From assembly GCF_019710475.1 (NCBI RefSeq), contig NZ_JAJFAX010000008.1, positions 124,001-188,000 of the forward strand: a stretch of 64,000 nucleotides of DNA, read 5' to 3'. This document shows, piece after piece, positions 8,501-16,809 of this stretch. The number at the start of each line of letters is the position of its first letter. Within the stretch, counting starts at the first letter, position 1. The position numbers were made by a program, and so were the translations under genes. The DNA comes from Glycomyces sp. TRM65418 (GTDB lineage Bacteria > Actinomycetota > Actinomycetes > Mycobacteriales > Micromonosporaceae). The notes beneath the pieces are model-generated. The model was given only the letters and a program-made list of their open reading frames with translations. It had not been told where the DNA came from and ran no database searches.

Positions 8501-9460
8501 CTAAGCCTTGATCCCGGAGAGAGCGATGCCCTTGATGAAGTGCTTCTGGAACAGGAAGAAGAACACCACGGTGGGCAGCGTAGCCAGCAGCGAGGCGGCC
8601 ATCGCCACGCCCATCTGGCCGGGGCTGGAGACGATCGCGTTGTTCAGGTTCGAGAGCGCCACCGGGAGGTTCATCAGCTCGTCGCTGCGGATGATGATCA
8701 GCGGCCACAGAAAGTTGTTCCACTCCCCCAGCGCGACGAAGATCGCCATCGCCGCCAGCGCCGGACGCAGCAGCGGCAGGATGATCTGCCACCAGATCCG
8801 CCACTCGCTCGCCCCGTCCACCCGCGCGGCGTGGACCAGGTCGTCGGGGATCGAGCGCAGGTACTGCACGAGGAAGAACACCACGAACGCCTTCGCCAGG
8901 CCCGGGATGATGTAGCCGAGGTACGAGTCGGTCATGCCGAGGTCGGAGGTCAGCAGGTAGTTCGGGATGAGGCTGACCTGCCAGGGGATCATCATCGAGG
9001 AGATGATGACGACGAACGCGGTCCGGCGGCCGGGCGCGGCGGTCTTGGTGAGCATGTACGCGGCCAGCGAGGCGATGAGCAGGCTCAGCACGGTCACGAC
9101 GACGGTGATGCCGAAGGAGTTGAGCGCGAAGCGGAAGAACCCGCCGGCCACGTCCTCCCAGCGCTGGAAGACGCCCGCGACGTGGTCGGGGTCGGGGTCG
9201 CCCCCGGGGCCCTGGTACTCCGGGTCGTAGAAGGAGTCCGCCGACGGGTTCTCGGGGAAGAACGTCGGCGGGTTCTTCATCAGTTCCGGGACGGTCTTGA
9301 ACGCGGCGATGATCATCCACCAGAACGGAATGAGCACCACGACCGCCCAGAGGTAGAGCGGGATGCGGGCGAGCTCGGCGGCGACGTTGACGCGCTTGGG
9401 GCGCTTGGTCCTGCGTCCCCGAACGACCTGGTCGGCCTCGACGATGGTCTTGACGCTCAT
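8501..9460 (-). CDS. Carbohydrate ABC transporter permease, MalG type
   Basis: The 319-residue inner membrane protein has six helices (the first is LYLWAVVVLIPFWWMIIAAF) and the EAA-type loop VHAARVDGASEWRIWWQIILP, which docks the ATPase. This is the standard MalG/CUT1 layout. The C-terminus SGIKA resembles the usual ending of this family. The ATG at 9460 lies 2 bases after the stop of the MalF-type gene, which shows an operon. No ATPase gene is in the locus, so a shared MsiK-like ATPase encoded elsewhere is the likely energiser, as in many actinobacterial sugar importers. The substrate is inferred to be manno-oligosaccharide from the flanking mannosidase and mannanase. Confidence 0.9.
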   Translation of the reverse strand: MSVKTIVEADQVVRGRRTKRPKRVNVAAELARIPLYLWAVVVLIPFWWMIIAAFKTVPELMKNPPTFFPENPSADSFYDPEYQGPGGDPDPDHVAGVFQRWEDVAGGFFRFALNSFGITVVVTVLSLLIASLAAYMLTKTAAPGRRTAFVVIISSMMIPWQVSLIPNYLLTSDLGMTDSYLGYIIPGLAKAFVVFFLVQYLRSIPDDLVHAARVDGASEWRIWWQIILPLLRPALAAMAIFVALGEWNNFLWPLIIIRSDELMNLPVALSNLNNAIVSSPGQMGVAMAASLLATLPTVVFFFLFQKHFIKGIALSGIKA

Positions 9461-9462
9461 CT

Positions 9463-10437
9463 CTAGAACTCCTTGAAGGTCTTCGTGACGCGCAGCTGGA
9501 CCAGGGTCACCAGGAAGATGATGAGGAACAGCACCCAGGCGATCGCGGAGGCGTAACCGAGCTGGAAGCGGTTGAAGCCCATGTCGTACAGGTAGGGGAC
9601 GATCGTGAGGGCGCTGTCGAGGGGGCCGCCGACGATCGAGGCCGAGCGGTTCCACAGCAGGTAGACCGGCTCGAAGATCTGGAACGCGCCGATGGTCGAG
9701 GTGATGACGACGAAGACCATGACCGGGCGCAGGAGCGGCAGCGTGATGTGCCAGAACTGGCGGGCCTTGGAGGCGCCGTCGATCGACGCCTGCTCGTACA
9801 GCTCCTCGGGGATGGCGTTGATGCCGGCCACGAAGAGGACCATCGCGTATCCGGCGCCGCCCCAGACGGCCATCGTGACCAGGATCGGGATGCTCAGGGA
9901 CGGCTCGGCGAGCCAGGCCTTGTTGGAGCCGCCGAAGAAGCGCACGACGGTGTTGCCGAGACCCCAGGAGTCGACCATGAAGATCCACTTCCACACCAGG
10001 ACCACGCCGACGCCCGCGGAGACGGAGGGCAGGAAGAAGACGGTGCGCAGGACGCGGTCGCGCAGGGAGGTGGTCTTGAAGGCGATGGCCAGGGTCAAGC
10101 CGAGCGCGATCGTGAGGACCACCGATCCGAGCACGTACTTGACGGTGTTCCAGATGGCCTTGTGGAAGCGTTCGTCGTTGACGAGGAGCTCGGTGAAGTT
10201 CTCGAGGCCGACGAGCTCGGGGGCCTTGATGCCGTTGAAGTCGGTGAGCGAGTAGTAGAACGAGCGGCCGAGCGGGTAGATCAGGAAGACCAGGAACAGC
10301 ACCGCGAAGGGCAGCAGCATGACGTAGGCGGGCCCGTATCGCTGGAGGCGGTGCGAGGGCCGGCCCTTGCGGCGCGGCGCGGCCCCGGTGTCGGGCGCTT
10401 CGGCCCGCTCGGGGCCGGCGGTCTCTTTGACGGTCAA
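9463..10437 (-). CDS. Carbohydrate ABC transporter permease, MalF type
   Basis: The 324-residue partner permease has a cytoplasmic lead of about 35 residues and then six transmembrane helices (first YVMLLPFAVLFLVFLIYPLG). The EAA loop reads LYEQASIDGASKARQFWHITLP. I keep the TTG start because GGAG lies 7 bases before it. It follows the binding-protein gene across a strong intercistronic hairpin and precedes the MalG-type gene by 2 bases. With that partner it should form the heterodimeric channel of a CUT1 importer. Confidence 0.9.
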   Translation of the reverse strand: MTVKETAGPERAEAPDTGAAPRRKGRPSHRLQRYGPAYVMLLPFAVLFLVFLIYPLGRSFYYSLTDFNGIKAPELVGLENFTELLVNDERFHKAIWNTVKYVLGSVVLTIALGLTLAIAFKTTSLRDRVLRTVFFLPSVSAGVGVVLVWKWIFMVDSWGLGNTVVRFFGGSNKAWLAEPSLSIPILVTMAVWGGAGYAMVLFVAGINAIPEELYEQASIDGASKARQFWHITLPLLRPVMVFVVITSTIGAFQIFEPVYLLWNRSASIVGGPLDSALTIVPYLYDMGFNRFQLGYASAIAWVLFLIIFLVTLVQLRVTKTFKEF

Positions 10438-10465
10438 GGGAGTACTCCGAAGCGGTGAGGGTCGC

Positions 10466-10495
10466 GGGGCGGGCGCGCCCGAGCGCGCCCGCCCC
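10466..10495 (-). other. Intercistronic hairpin between binding-protein and MalF-type genes
   Basis: A perfect 13-bp stem, GGGGCGGGCGCGC with its complement, and a 4-base loop sit in the 72-base gap. Such structures commonly keep binding-protein mRNA more abundant than permease mRNA. Confidence 0.6.
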
Positions 10496-10509
10496 GTCCG
10501 GTCGGCGGG

Positions 10510-11796
10510 TTACTGCGTCAGGGTCGCTTCCATCGCGGCCTTCGCTTCGGCGAGGGCGTCCTCGACGGGCGCGCCCTCGAGCACGATGGTCTGCAGGGCG
10601 CGCTGGACCTCGGGCGAGGCCGGCTCCCAGCCGGTGCAGTTCGGCGGGCCGACGGACGTCTCGAAGATCGTGGTCAGGGCCTCTTTGTTGGCCTCGTCGA
10701 GGTGGGTGTCCATGACCTTGTCGGTGCGCGGGGGCAGCCACAGGACGTTGTTCTCGGCGGCCGTGGTGAGCATCGCGTCGATGCCCGCGTCGGAGTAGAT
10801 CATGTCGATGAACGCGGCGGAGGTGCCGGGCGCCTCGGACTGGGCCATGATGCCCATGACGTTGCCGCCGATGAAGCTGCCGGCGTTGGCCGGGCCGGCC
10901 GGGAGCGGCGCGGAGCTCCACTTGCCCTCGAGCTCGGGGAAGCCGGTGGCGAGTCCGTCGTAGTTCCAGGAGCCGCCGGTGGCGAACACGTAGTCGCCCG
11001 CGGCCATGCCGGCGCCCAGGTCGGGCTGGTCGGTCGGGACGTTCTGCTCGCTGAAGCGCTTGGCCCAGTACTCGGTGCCCGTGACCACCTCGGGCGAGTC
11101 GATCGTGACCTCGGTGCAGTCCTCGTTGTAGAGGGTGCCGCCGGCCTGGTGCATGTAGTTGAACCAGTCGAGCCAGCCGATGGGCTCCCAGGTGGCGACG
11201 AACGGGGTCTCGTACCCGGCGCCCTGGAGCTGCGTGATGGCCGCGTCCATCTCGTCCCAGGTGGCGGGGACGGCGATGCCCTCGGCTTCGAGGATGTCGG
11301 TGCGGTAGAACATCGAGTACGTGGTCATGTTGAGCGGCACGCCGTAGAGCTCGCCGCCGGGGGACTCGATGGACTTCCAGAGGCCTTCGATCACATTGGA
11401 CTCGAGATTCTCGGTGTCGTACTGGCGCAGGTCGACCAGGCCGCCGAGCTCGCCGAACTCGATGCCCCAGGACAGGCCGCCGGTGAAGATGTCGGGGCCG
11501 TCGCCGCTCTGGATGGCGGTGAGGATCTGGGTGTGGGCGTCGGCCCAGTCGAGGGCTTCGACGGTGACGGAGACACCGTGCTCCTCCTCGAAGAGCGCAC
11601 CGACGGCCTCGATCATCGGGAGCTGCGTGGCGTCCCCGGTGTGCCAGACCGTGATGGTGTCGGCGTTCTCCTCTTCCATGGTGGTGCCGCCGCCACCGCC
11701 TTCGTCGTCCGAGCAGGCGGCCGCGGTGAACACGACGGCGGCCGCTGCCGCGGCCGCGCCGAAACGCTTGGTTCTCGAGATCACGGTGACGTTCAC
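10510..11796 (-). CDS. Sugar-binding lipoprotein of the ABC importer (family 1 solute-binding protein)
   Basis: The 428-residue exported lipoprotein has an N-terminal signal with a basic RTKR stretch, an alanine-rich core and a lipobox ending in TAAAC near residue 28, followed by an acidic/glycine linker. The mature part (ITVWHTGDATQLPMIEAVGALFEEEHGVSV onward; GDGPDIFTGGLSWGIEFGELGGLVDL) matches extracellular solute-binding protein family 1. It should capture oligosaccharide outside the membrane and hand it to the two permeases. The annotated GTG touches a GGAG box, so a second GTG 12 bases downstream (11784) is an alternative start. It is first in the operon, divergent from the LacI gene. 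A mannan-oligosaccharide substrate is inferred from context. Confidence 0.9.
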   Translation of the reverse strand: MNVTVISRTKRFGAAAAAAAVVFTAAACSDDEGGGGGTTMEEENADTITVWHTGDATQLPMIEAVGALFEEEHGVSVTVEALDWADAHTQILTAIQSGDGPDIFTGGLSWGIEFGELGGLVDLRQYDTENLESNVIEGLWKSIESPGGELYGVPLNMTTYSMFYRTDILEAEGIAVPATWDEMDAAITQLQGAGYETPFVATWEPIGWLDWFNYMHQAGGTLYNEDCTEVTIDSPEVVTGTEYWAKRFSEQNVPTDQPDLGAGMAAGDYVFATGGSWNYDGLATGFPELEGKWSSAPLPAGPANAGSFIGGNVMGIMAQSEAPGTSAAFIDMIYSDAGIDAMLTTAAENNVLWLPPRTDKVMDTHLDEANKEALTTIFETSVGPPNCTGWEPASPEVQRALQTIVLEGAPVEDALAEAKAAMEATLTQ

Positions 11797-11859
11797 TCCG
11801 TTCGGTGAAGGGGTTACCGGCCCGCGCCGCAGGCCCCATGAGCCGCCGAGACCAGGGCG

Positions 11860-11873
11860 CTTAACCGGATAAG
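11860..11873. promoter_or_regulatory. CCGG-centred palindrome, candidate operator
   Basis: CTTAACCGGATAAG is a 14-bp palindrome with one mismatched pair and a central CG, as in LacI-family sites. It lies 64 bases before the binding-protein start. A related half (TTAACCG) recurs at 13314-13320, ahead of the mannanase gene. Confidence 0.4.
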
Positions 11874-11972
11874 TGACCCGAATTTATATCCCCCGTCACC
11901 ACCAGTCAATGCATCGGCACTACCGTAACCGAATTGAAATCATGCCTGTCGATGTCTGGAACGAGGAAGGCT

Positions 11973-11982
11973 GAACCGGTTC
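11973..11982. promoter_or_regulatory. Second CCGG-centred palindrome
   Basis: GAACCGGTTC is a perfect 10-bp palindrome in the same divergent region, nearer the lacI-type gene. A variant with one extra central base, GAACCGGGTTC, occurs at 13213-13223 between the regulator and the mannanase. Confidence 0.35.
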
Positions 11983-12150
11983 GCGGATCGGTGCGCTACA
12001 GTCTGGAAACCGGCGGCGCAGCCCTGGGCCCCGGTGTTCCGCGCCCCCGGCGACGTCGGCGCCGACGTCCGTGCGGCCCGGCGCCGTCCGCGAGTCCCCG
12101 TCCGACCTCGACGGCCCGCAAGCCGTACCCGTGCCCTGAGAGGACCACCG

Positions 12151-13197
12151 ATGACCAGGCGAGTGACCATCGCCGACATCGCCGCCGCGGCGGGCGTGTC
12201 GAAGGGCGCCGTCTCCTACGCGCTCAACGGGAGGCCCGGCGTCTCCGAGGCCACGCGAGGCAAGATCCTCGCCATCGCCGCGGAGATGGGCTTCGTCCCG
12301 AACCGGGCCGCGCGCTCCCTGTCGGTCTCCTCCGCGCAGGCCGTGGGCATCGCGCTGCGACGCTCGGCGCGCACCCTGGGGATCGAGCCGTACTTCATGG
12401 AGCTCATCAGCGGCATCGAAGCGACCCTCTCGGCCGGGTCCTTCGGCCTGACCCTCCAGATCGTCGGCACCGTTGAGGAGGAGCTGGAGGTCTACCGGCG
12501 CTGGTGGGCCGAGCGCCGCGTCGACGGCGTGCTGCTGTGCGACGTGGGCACCAGCGACCGGCGGCTCGACTTCGTCGCCGACCTGGGCCTGCCCGCGGTC
12601 GCCGTCGGCGGCCCGATCGAGGGCGCGCGCCTCCCGGCCGTCTGGCACGACGACGCCGAGCCGTGCCGCGACATCCTGGAGTACCTGTACGCGCTCGGGC
12701 ACCGTCGCGTCGCCCGCGTCGCCGGACTCCCCCGCCTGCTGCACACCTCGATCCGCGACACGGCCTACGCCGAGACCGCGGCCGGGCTCGACCTCGAATC
12801 GATGGTCACGTTCCACAGCGACTACACCGGCGAGCAGGGCGCCCAGATCACCCGGCGGCTGCTCTCCTCCGCCCGGCGCCCCACCGCGATCATCTACGAC
12901 AACGACGTGATGGCCGTGGCCGGACTCGGCGTCGCCCACGAGCTCGGCCTCGAGATCCCCGAGCAGCTGTCGGTGGTGGCCTGGGACGACTCGCCGCTGT
13001 GCCGCCTCACCCACCCCGCGCTCACCTCGCTGGCCCGCGACATCCCGGCGTACGGGTCCAAGTCCGCCGAGGTGCTCATGTCGCTCATCAGCGCCGACGG
13101 CACCGAGCCGCCGAACGCGGCAGTGCGCACTTTCTCGGTTCAGTGCCGACCCGCGCAGCTCTCCCCGCGCGGATCGACGGGACCGGTCCCGGCCTGA
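12151..13197 (+). CDS. LacI-family transcriptional regulator of the mannan locus
   Basis: The 348-residue protein has an N-terminal helix-turn-helix and hinge helix (TIADIAAAAGVSKGAVSYAL, then GRPGVSEATRGKILAIAAEMG), followed by a periplasmic-binding-protein-like sugar-sensing domain. That domain shows YDNDVMAVAGLGVAHELGLEIPEQLSVVAWDD, the usual LacI signature region. The ATG at 12151 was chosen over an upstream in-frame start (12034) because it has a GAGAGGA site and puts the DNA-binding domain at the N-terminus. It stands between the divergent importer operon and the downstream mannanase, so it probably represses both until a manno-oligosaccharide binds. The effector is inferred from context. 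Confidence 0.9.
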   Translation: MTRRVTIADIAAAAGVSKGAVSYALNGRPGVSEATRGKILAIAAEMGFVPNRAARSLSVSSAQAVGIALRRSARTLGIEPYFMELISGIEATLSAGSFGLTLQIVGTVEEELEVYRRWWAERRVDGVLLCDVGTSDRRLDFVADLGLPAVAVGGPIEGARLPAVWHDDAEPCRDILEYLYALGHRRVARVAGLPRLLHTSIRDTAYAETAAGLDLESMVTFHSDYTGEQGAQITRRLLSSARRPTAIIYDNDVMAVAGLGVAHELGLEIPEQLSVVAWDDSPLCRLTHPALTSLARDIPAYGSKSAEVLMSLISADGTEPPNAAVRTFSVQCRPAQLSPRGSTGPVPA

Positions 13198-13355
13198 GCC
13201 GCCGCCGCGCCCGAACCGGGTTCGCGACCTCGGATTCGGGAGGCCACGGGAGGAAATCGCGCCCATGTCTTGAACCCCATCGATATTTATGGTTCTCTAT
13301 GTTGAGGTTGGGATTAACCGATTCACCTCTCACCGAACTCATAGATGGGATCGAC

Positions 13356-14780
13356 ATGGACATCGGCACAACCGACGCCGCCCCGGCATGGCGTCGACTG
13401 GCGCGGCAGGGACTGTCAAAGCACCGGCGGATGCGCAAGTGGCTCCTGGCCGCAGCGGCGACCCTCGCCATCGCCGTCGCCGGGCTGCTGCAGCTCGCGC
13501 CCGCCGGAGCCCAGCAGCAGGGCGGCTTCTCCATCGAGGGCACGCAGCTCATCGACGCCAACGGCAACCCGTTCGTCATGCGCGGCTCCACCCACCCCGA
13601 CGTCTGGTACCAGGGCGAGTTCGAAAGCTTCGGCGAACTCAGCGACCTCGGCGCCAACACCGTGCGCGTGGTCCTCGGCTCGGGCCACCGCGACTGGGGC
13701 GTCTCGAGCCCCGCGCGGGTGCAGCAGATCGTCGACGAGTGCAAGGCGCAGCGGCTCATCTGCGTCCTCGAAGTCCACGACACCACCGGTTACGGCGAGC
13801 AGGCCGGCGCGGCCACCCTCGACCAGGCCGTCACCTTCTGGGAGGGCCTCTACAGCGTCCTGGAAGGCGAAGAGGCCTACGTCCTCATCAACATCGGCAA
13901 CGAGCCGATCGGCAACCAGGACCCGCAGCAGTGGACGCAGGCGACGGTGAACGCGGTCGACCGGATGCGCGACATCGGCTTCGAGCACACCCTCGTCGTG
14001 GACGCTCCCAACTGGGGCCAGGACTGGACCAACACGATGCGCGACAACGCGCCCACCGTGGCCGCGGCCGACCCGCTCGGCAACACGCTGTTCTCGGTGC
14101 ACATGTACCAGGTCTACGGCAACGCGCAGACCGTCATCGACTACTTCGACGCGTTCGAGGCGATGAACCTGCCGCTCATCGTCGGCGAGTACGGCGACGT
14201 GCACCAGGGCGAGCCCGTCGCCTGGCAGACCGTCCAGAGCGAGGCGCAGGCCCGCGGCATCGGCTGGATCGCCTGGTCCTACTCCGGCAACGGCGGCGGC
14301 GCCGAGAACCTCGACCAGGTGCTCAACTTCGACCCGAACCAGATGACCGACTACGGCCGGAAGATCTTCGAGTCCCAGTACGGCATCCAGAACACCGCCG
14401 AGCGCGCCTCCGTGTACGGCGGCGACCCGGACCCGACGACCACGCCCCCCATTGAGGAGCCGCCGACCGGCGGCCCGATCGAGGGCGACTGCGAGGCGGC
14501 CATCGGCGTGGTCGGGAACTGGGACTCCGGCTGGCAGGGCAAGGTCGTCATCACCGCCTCCGAAGGGGCCGTGGACGGCTGGAGGCTGACGTGGACCTGG
14601 GCCGGATCGACCCGGATCACCAGCAGCTGGAACGCCGCCGTGACGGCCTCGGGCGCGAACGTGACCGCTGAGGACGTCGGCTGGAACGCCGTCATCGCCG
14701 GCGGCGAGAGCCGCGAGGTCTTCGGCTTCATCGCGTCGAGCCCGACCGGGACCCCGGCCGTGACCTGCGAAGCGATCTAG
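13356..14780 (+). CDS. Secreted endo-beta-1,4-mannanase, GH5 (subfamily 8-like) with C-terminal CBM2
   Basis: The protein has a signal peptide (MRKWLLAAAATLAIAVAGLL, cleaved after APAGA), then a GH5 barrel. The stretches NTVRVVLGSGHRDW, LICVLEVHDTTGYGEQAGAA and HTLVVDAPNWGQDW are characteristic of actinobacterial mannanases. The acid/base Glu183 is in NIGNEP and the nucleophile Glu278 is in VGEYG (numbering from the 13356 ATG). After a Pro/Thr linker (about 357-377) comes a family-2 carbohydrate-binding module (about 378-474) with a Cys near each end. An alternative ATG at 13431 removes 25 residues and leaves a more normal signal peptide. The exported enzyme would cut mannan into oligosaccharides for the adjacent importer. 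Confidence 0.92.
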   Translation: MDIGTTDAAPAWRRLARQGLSKHRRMRKWLLAAAATLAIAVAGLLQLAPAGAQQQGGFSIEGTQLIDANGNPFVMRGSTHPDVWYQGEFESFGELSDLGANTVRVVLGSGHRDWGVSSPARVQQIVDECKAQRLICVLEVHDTTGYGEQAGAATLDQAVTFWEGLYSVLEGEEAYVLINIGNEPIGNQDPQQWTQATVNAVDRMRDIGFEHTLVVDAPNWGQDWTNTMRDNAPTVAAADPLGNTLFSVHMYQVYGNAQTVIDYFDAFEAMNLPLIVGEYGDVHQGEPVAWQTVQSEAQARGIGWIAWSYSGNGGGAENLDQVLNFDPNQMTDYGRKIFESQYGIQNTAERASVYGGDPDPTTTPPIEEPPTGGPIEGDCEAAIGVVGNWDSGWQGKVVITASEGAVDGWRLTWTWAGSTRITSSWNAAVTASGANVTAEDVGWNAVIAGGESREVFGFIASSPTGTPAVTCEAI

Positions 14781-14790
14781 GAAGTCACAA

Positions 14791-14834
14791 CGGCGACGGC
14801 CGCCGGACCATGCGAGGTCCGGCGGCCGTCGCCG
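14791..14834. terminator. Bidirectional terminator between mannanase and small basic gene
   Basis: A perfect 19-bp stem with a 6-base loop (ATGCGA) lies between two convergent stop codons, followed by CGTTTC on the plus strand. Confidence 0.8.
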
Positions 14835-14849
14835 CGTTTCGGTGCTGGG

Positions 14850-15047
14850 TCAGCCGTTCTTGGTGGGGAGCTGGAACTTGCCCGGCCCGCCCTTCGGCGT
14901 CTGGGAGCGCACGTTCCCCTTCTTGGAGCCGATCGGCTGGTGGCCGGACTTGCCGGCCTTCTTGCCGCGGGCGAGCGCCCGGCGCTCCTCGCGGTTGAGC
15001 GGCTCTCGGGCTTCGCCCTCTTGCGGTTCTGGAGCTTCGGCGGTCAT
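14850..15047 (-). CDS. Small basic protein of unknown function
   Basis: The 65-residue, lysine- and glycine-rich protein has an acidic N-terminus (MTAEAPEPQEGEAREPLNREE), then an RRALARGKKAGKSGHQPIGSKKG stretch and a short polar tail. No domain or membrane segment is visible, and it is likely disordered, possibly binding nucleic acid or acting as a small accessory protein. AAGGGG lies 7 bases before the ATG, which supports translation. It ends at the strong terminator shared with the mannanase and starts from a region full of inverted repeats. Confidence 0.6.
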   Translation of the reverse strand: MTAEAPEPQEGEAREPLNREERRALARGKKAGKSGHQPIGSKKGNVRSQTPKGGPGKFQLPTKNG

Positions 15048-15075
15048 AGGGATCCCCTTCTCAGGTAGAGCATGA

Positions 15076-15116
15076 AGAGACGTGAGCGCGAAACGGAGTC
15101 AGGACTCGACGTCTCT
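15076..15116. repeat. Nested inverted repeats upstream of the small basic gene
   Basis: AGAGACGT (15076-15083) is mirrored by ACGTCTCT (15109-15116). Inside lies GAGTC-AG-GACTC. The block sits about 30 bases upstream of the small basic gene and could be an operator or fold into a cruciform. Confidence 0.4.
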
Positions 15117-15273
15117 AAGACTGCTTTCGACAAGCTGCACTCAGTCGTGTGGCGGCCTCATCGCAGGAGGCGGCCGAATCTCTTCTAAAGGATCATGTCG
15201 CTCACTCTAGCGTCCGGAGGCCTCCGGCACAACGGGGTTTGCGCGGCGCGTCCGGGTGACTACCCTCATACGC

Positions 15274-16554
15274 ATGACCCAGCCCAGTCGGCGCAGTCCG
15301 CAAGCCGGCCGTGAGCACAGTCCCGCGAAGCTCGCGCGCGTGCGCACGGTCGCCCAGGACGCCATGCGGGGCGCACGGTGGTGGACGCTCCTCGACCTCG
15401 AGCGGATGCTGCGCGCCGACGGCGAGTTCTGGCGGGACCTGTGGGCCCCTTCGCTCGCCATCGCGGCCCACAAGGTCGGCCTCAAGGCCGCGCGATCGCG
15501 GCTCGACGAGGCGATCGAGGCGGGCTTCCACCAGACCGACATGTTCGAGCCCGAGCTCTCGGCCGCGTTCGGCGCCGACCCCGACTGGGCGCAGGTGCTC
15601 GAACGGGCGCGGGCGAACGTGCCCGAGCCGCCGCTGCGGATCACCGCCTGGCCCGAGCCGGAGACGGGCGCGCCGCTGCGGCTCGACCGCGTCCAACCGC
15701 ACCGGGAGGGCTCGCTGCTGGCACGGCTGCCGCGGCCCTCCGGCGGGGCGTGGGCGACGGCGAAGACGGTGCTGGGCTGGACCTCGGCCCAGTGGCGGCA
15801 CACGAACGCCCGCATCAACGCCGGGGACGCCGTGGACGTCCTCGAGCAGGTCTCGAACGGAGCGCGGTACTCGTGCGTCGAGTATTCGATCGTGCTGGCG
15901 CAGGGGCTGAACGCGCTGCGCATCCCGGCGCGGCGGGTGTGGCTGCGGCGCGGGGGCTACCACGACGGCGTGGGCCAGGGACACGCCGTCGCCGAGGCGT
16001 GGATCGACGACCTGGACCGGTGGGTGCTGCTCGACGGGCAGCACGGGGCCTACTGGGCCGACGAGGCCTCCCGGCCCCTGGGCCTGCCGGAGCTGCAGAC
16101 GCGCGAGCGGCCCGCGAAGCCGGTGCACGTGGGGCCGCGGGCGGCCATGAAGGACCCGGCACTGTGGGCGGCGTACTTCGCGCACGCCTCGGTCACTGGG
16201 ATCGCTTGGGCCCCTGAGGGATTCGTGCCGGTGTTCCAGGACGGGCAGGTCGTCGCGACCGACCGGCTCGTACGCGACAGCGCCGCGGCCTACCCGAAGC
16301 TGTCGGACCTGAGCGTCGCGGTGGCGGACCTCGACGGTGCGCCGGCGGTGCGGATCGACCCGGAGCATCCGTACGCGGTGGGCGCGGCGTGGAACGGCGA
16401 GCCGATCACGGTGGCGCCGAAGAGCGCGCACGCGGCCGAACGGAAGTTCACGAAGGCGCTGGAACGCGAGCAGGGCGAGCACAAGGCCGACCTCGCGGCG
16501 GTGACGCCCTACGGGCAGCTGGCGACGAGGGAGCTGCACTGGACGGCGGCGTGA
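15274..16554 (+). CDS. Transglutaminase-like cysteine protease-fold protein
   Basis: The 426-residue protein has no signal peptide. Its central part shows a plausible transglutaminase-core triad: Cys201 in ARYSCVEYSIVLAQGL, His237 in GQGHAVAEAW and Asp254 in WVLLDGQHGAYW. The sequence RIPARRVWLR between them is also typical of this fold. Residues 1-190 are helical and charged and have no assignable domain. The C-terminal about 150 residues look beta-rich. Bacterial members act as peptidases or cross-linking enzymes; the target is unknown. The ATG at 15274 was preferred to a GTG six codons upstream. The gene is not in an evident operon. Confidence 0.65.
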   Translation: MTQPSRRSPQAGREHSPAKLARVRTVAQDAMRGARWWTLLDLERMLRADGEFWRDLWAPSLAIAAHKVGLKAARSRLDEAIEAGFHQTDMFEPELSAAFGADPDWAQVLERARANVPEPPLRITAWPEPETGAPLRLDRVQPHREGSLLARLPRPSGGAWATAKTVLGWTSAQWRHTNARINAGDAVDVLEQVSNGARYSCVEYSIVLAQGLNALRIPARRVWLRRGGYHDGVGQGHAVAEAWIDDLDRWVLLDGQHGAYWADEASRPLGLPELQTRERPAKPVHVGPRAAMKDPALWAAYFAHASVTGIAWAPEGFVPVFQDGQVVATDRLVRDSAAAYPKLSDLSVAVADLDGAPAVRIDPEHPYAVGAAWNGEPITVAPKSAHAAERKFTKALEREQGEHKADLAAVTPYGQLATRELHWTAA

Positions 16555-16809
16555 CCGCCGCGGAGCGGCCGGTCGGGCCGCCTCCGGGCGGGAACGCGGG
16601 CGAGGAACCCGTCCGCCTCGGGTCGGCAGCGGCCAGGGGCGGGGAACCCGCCGAGGGCAGGAGGCTGCGGTCCCGCTCGCGCCGCGCGGCCGGGCCGGGC
16701 CGCTGACCGCCGCGGCCCCGCCTCGGACGGGCCGGTTCGCCGCCGCCGGATTCGATCCCGCTTATGTGAGCCGGCTGCCAGAAGCCCCGCCCGCTGCCAG
16801 ACTCGGCCC

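Larger units (their letters stand above)
11797..12150. promoter_or_regulatory. Divergent control region between importer operon and lacI-type gene
   Basis: This 354-base stretch holds no convincing gene. Its middle (about 11860-11945) is clearly more AT-rich than the surroundings, with ATTTATAT at about 11882. It contains two CCGG-centred palindromes described separately. Both promoters and the operators of the mannan regulator are expected here. Confidence 0.5.

Noticed and set aside
12136-12142. CTGAGAG resembling the conserved box of a TPP riboswitch
   Set aside because: It lies within the ribosome-binding region of the LacI-type gene, no other riboswitch helices are visible and the gene is not thiamine-related.
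12034-12150. N-terminal extension of the LacI-type regulator
   Set aside because: It would put about 39 Arg/Pro-rich residues ahead of the helix-turn-helix; the ATG at 12151 has a proper ribosome site.
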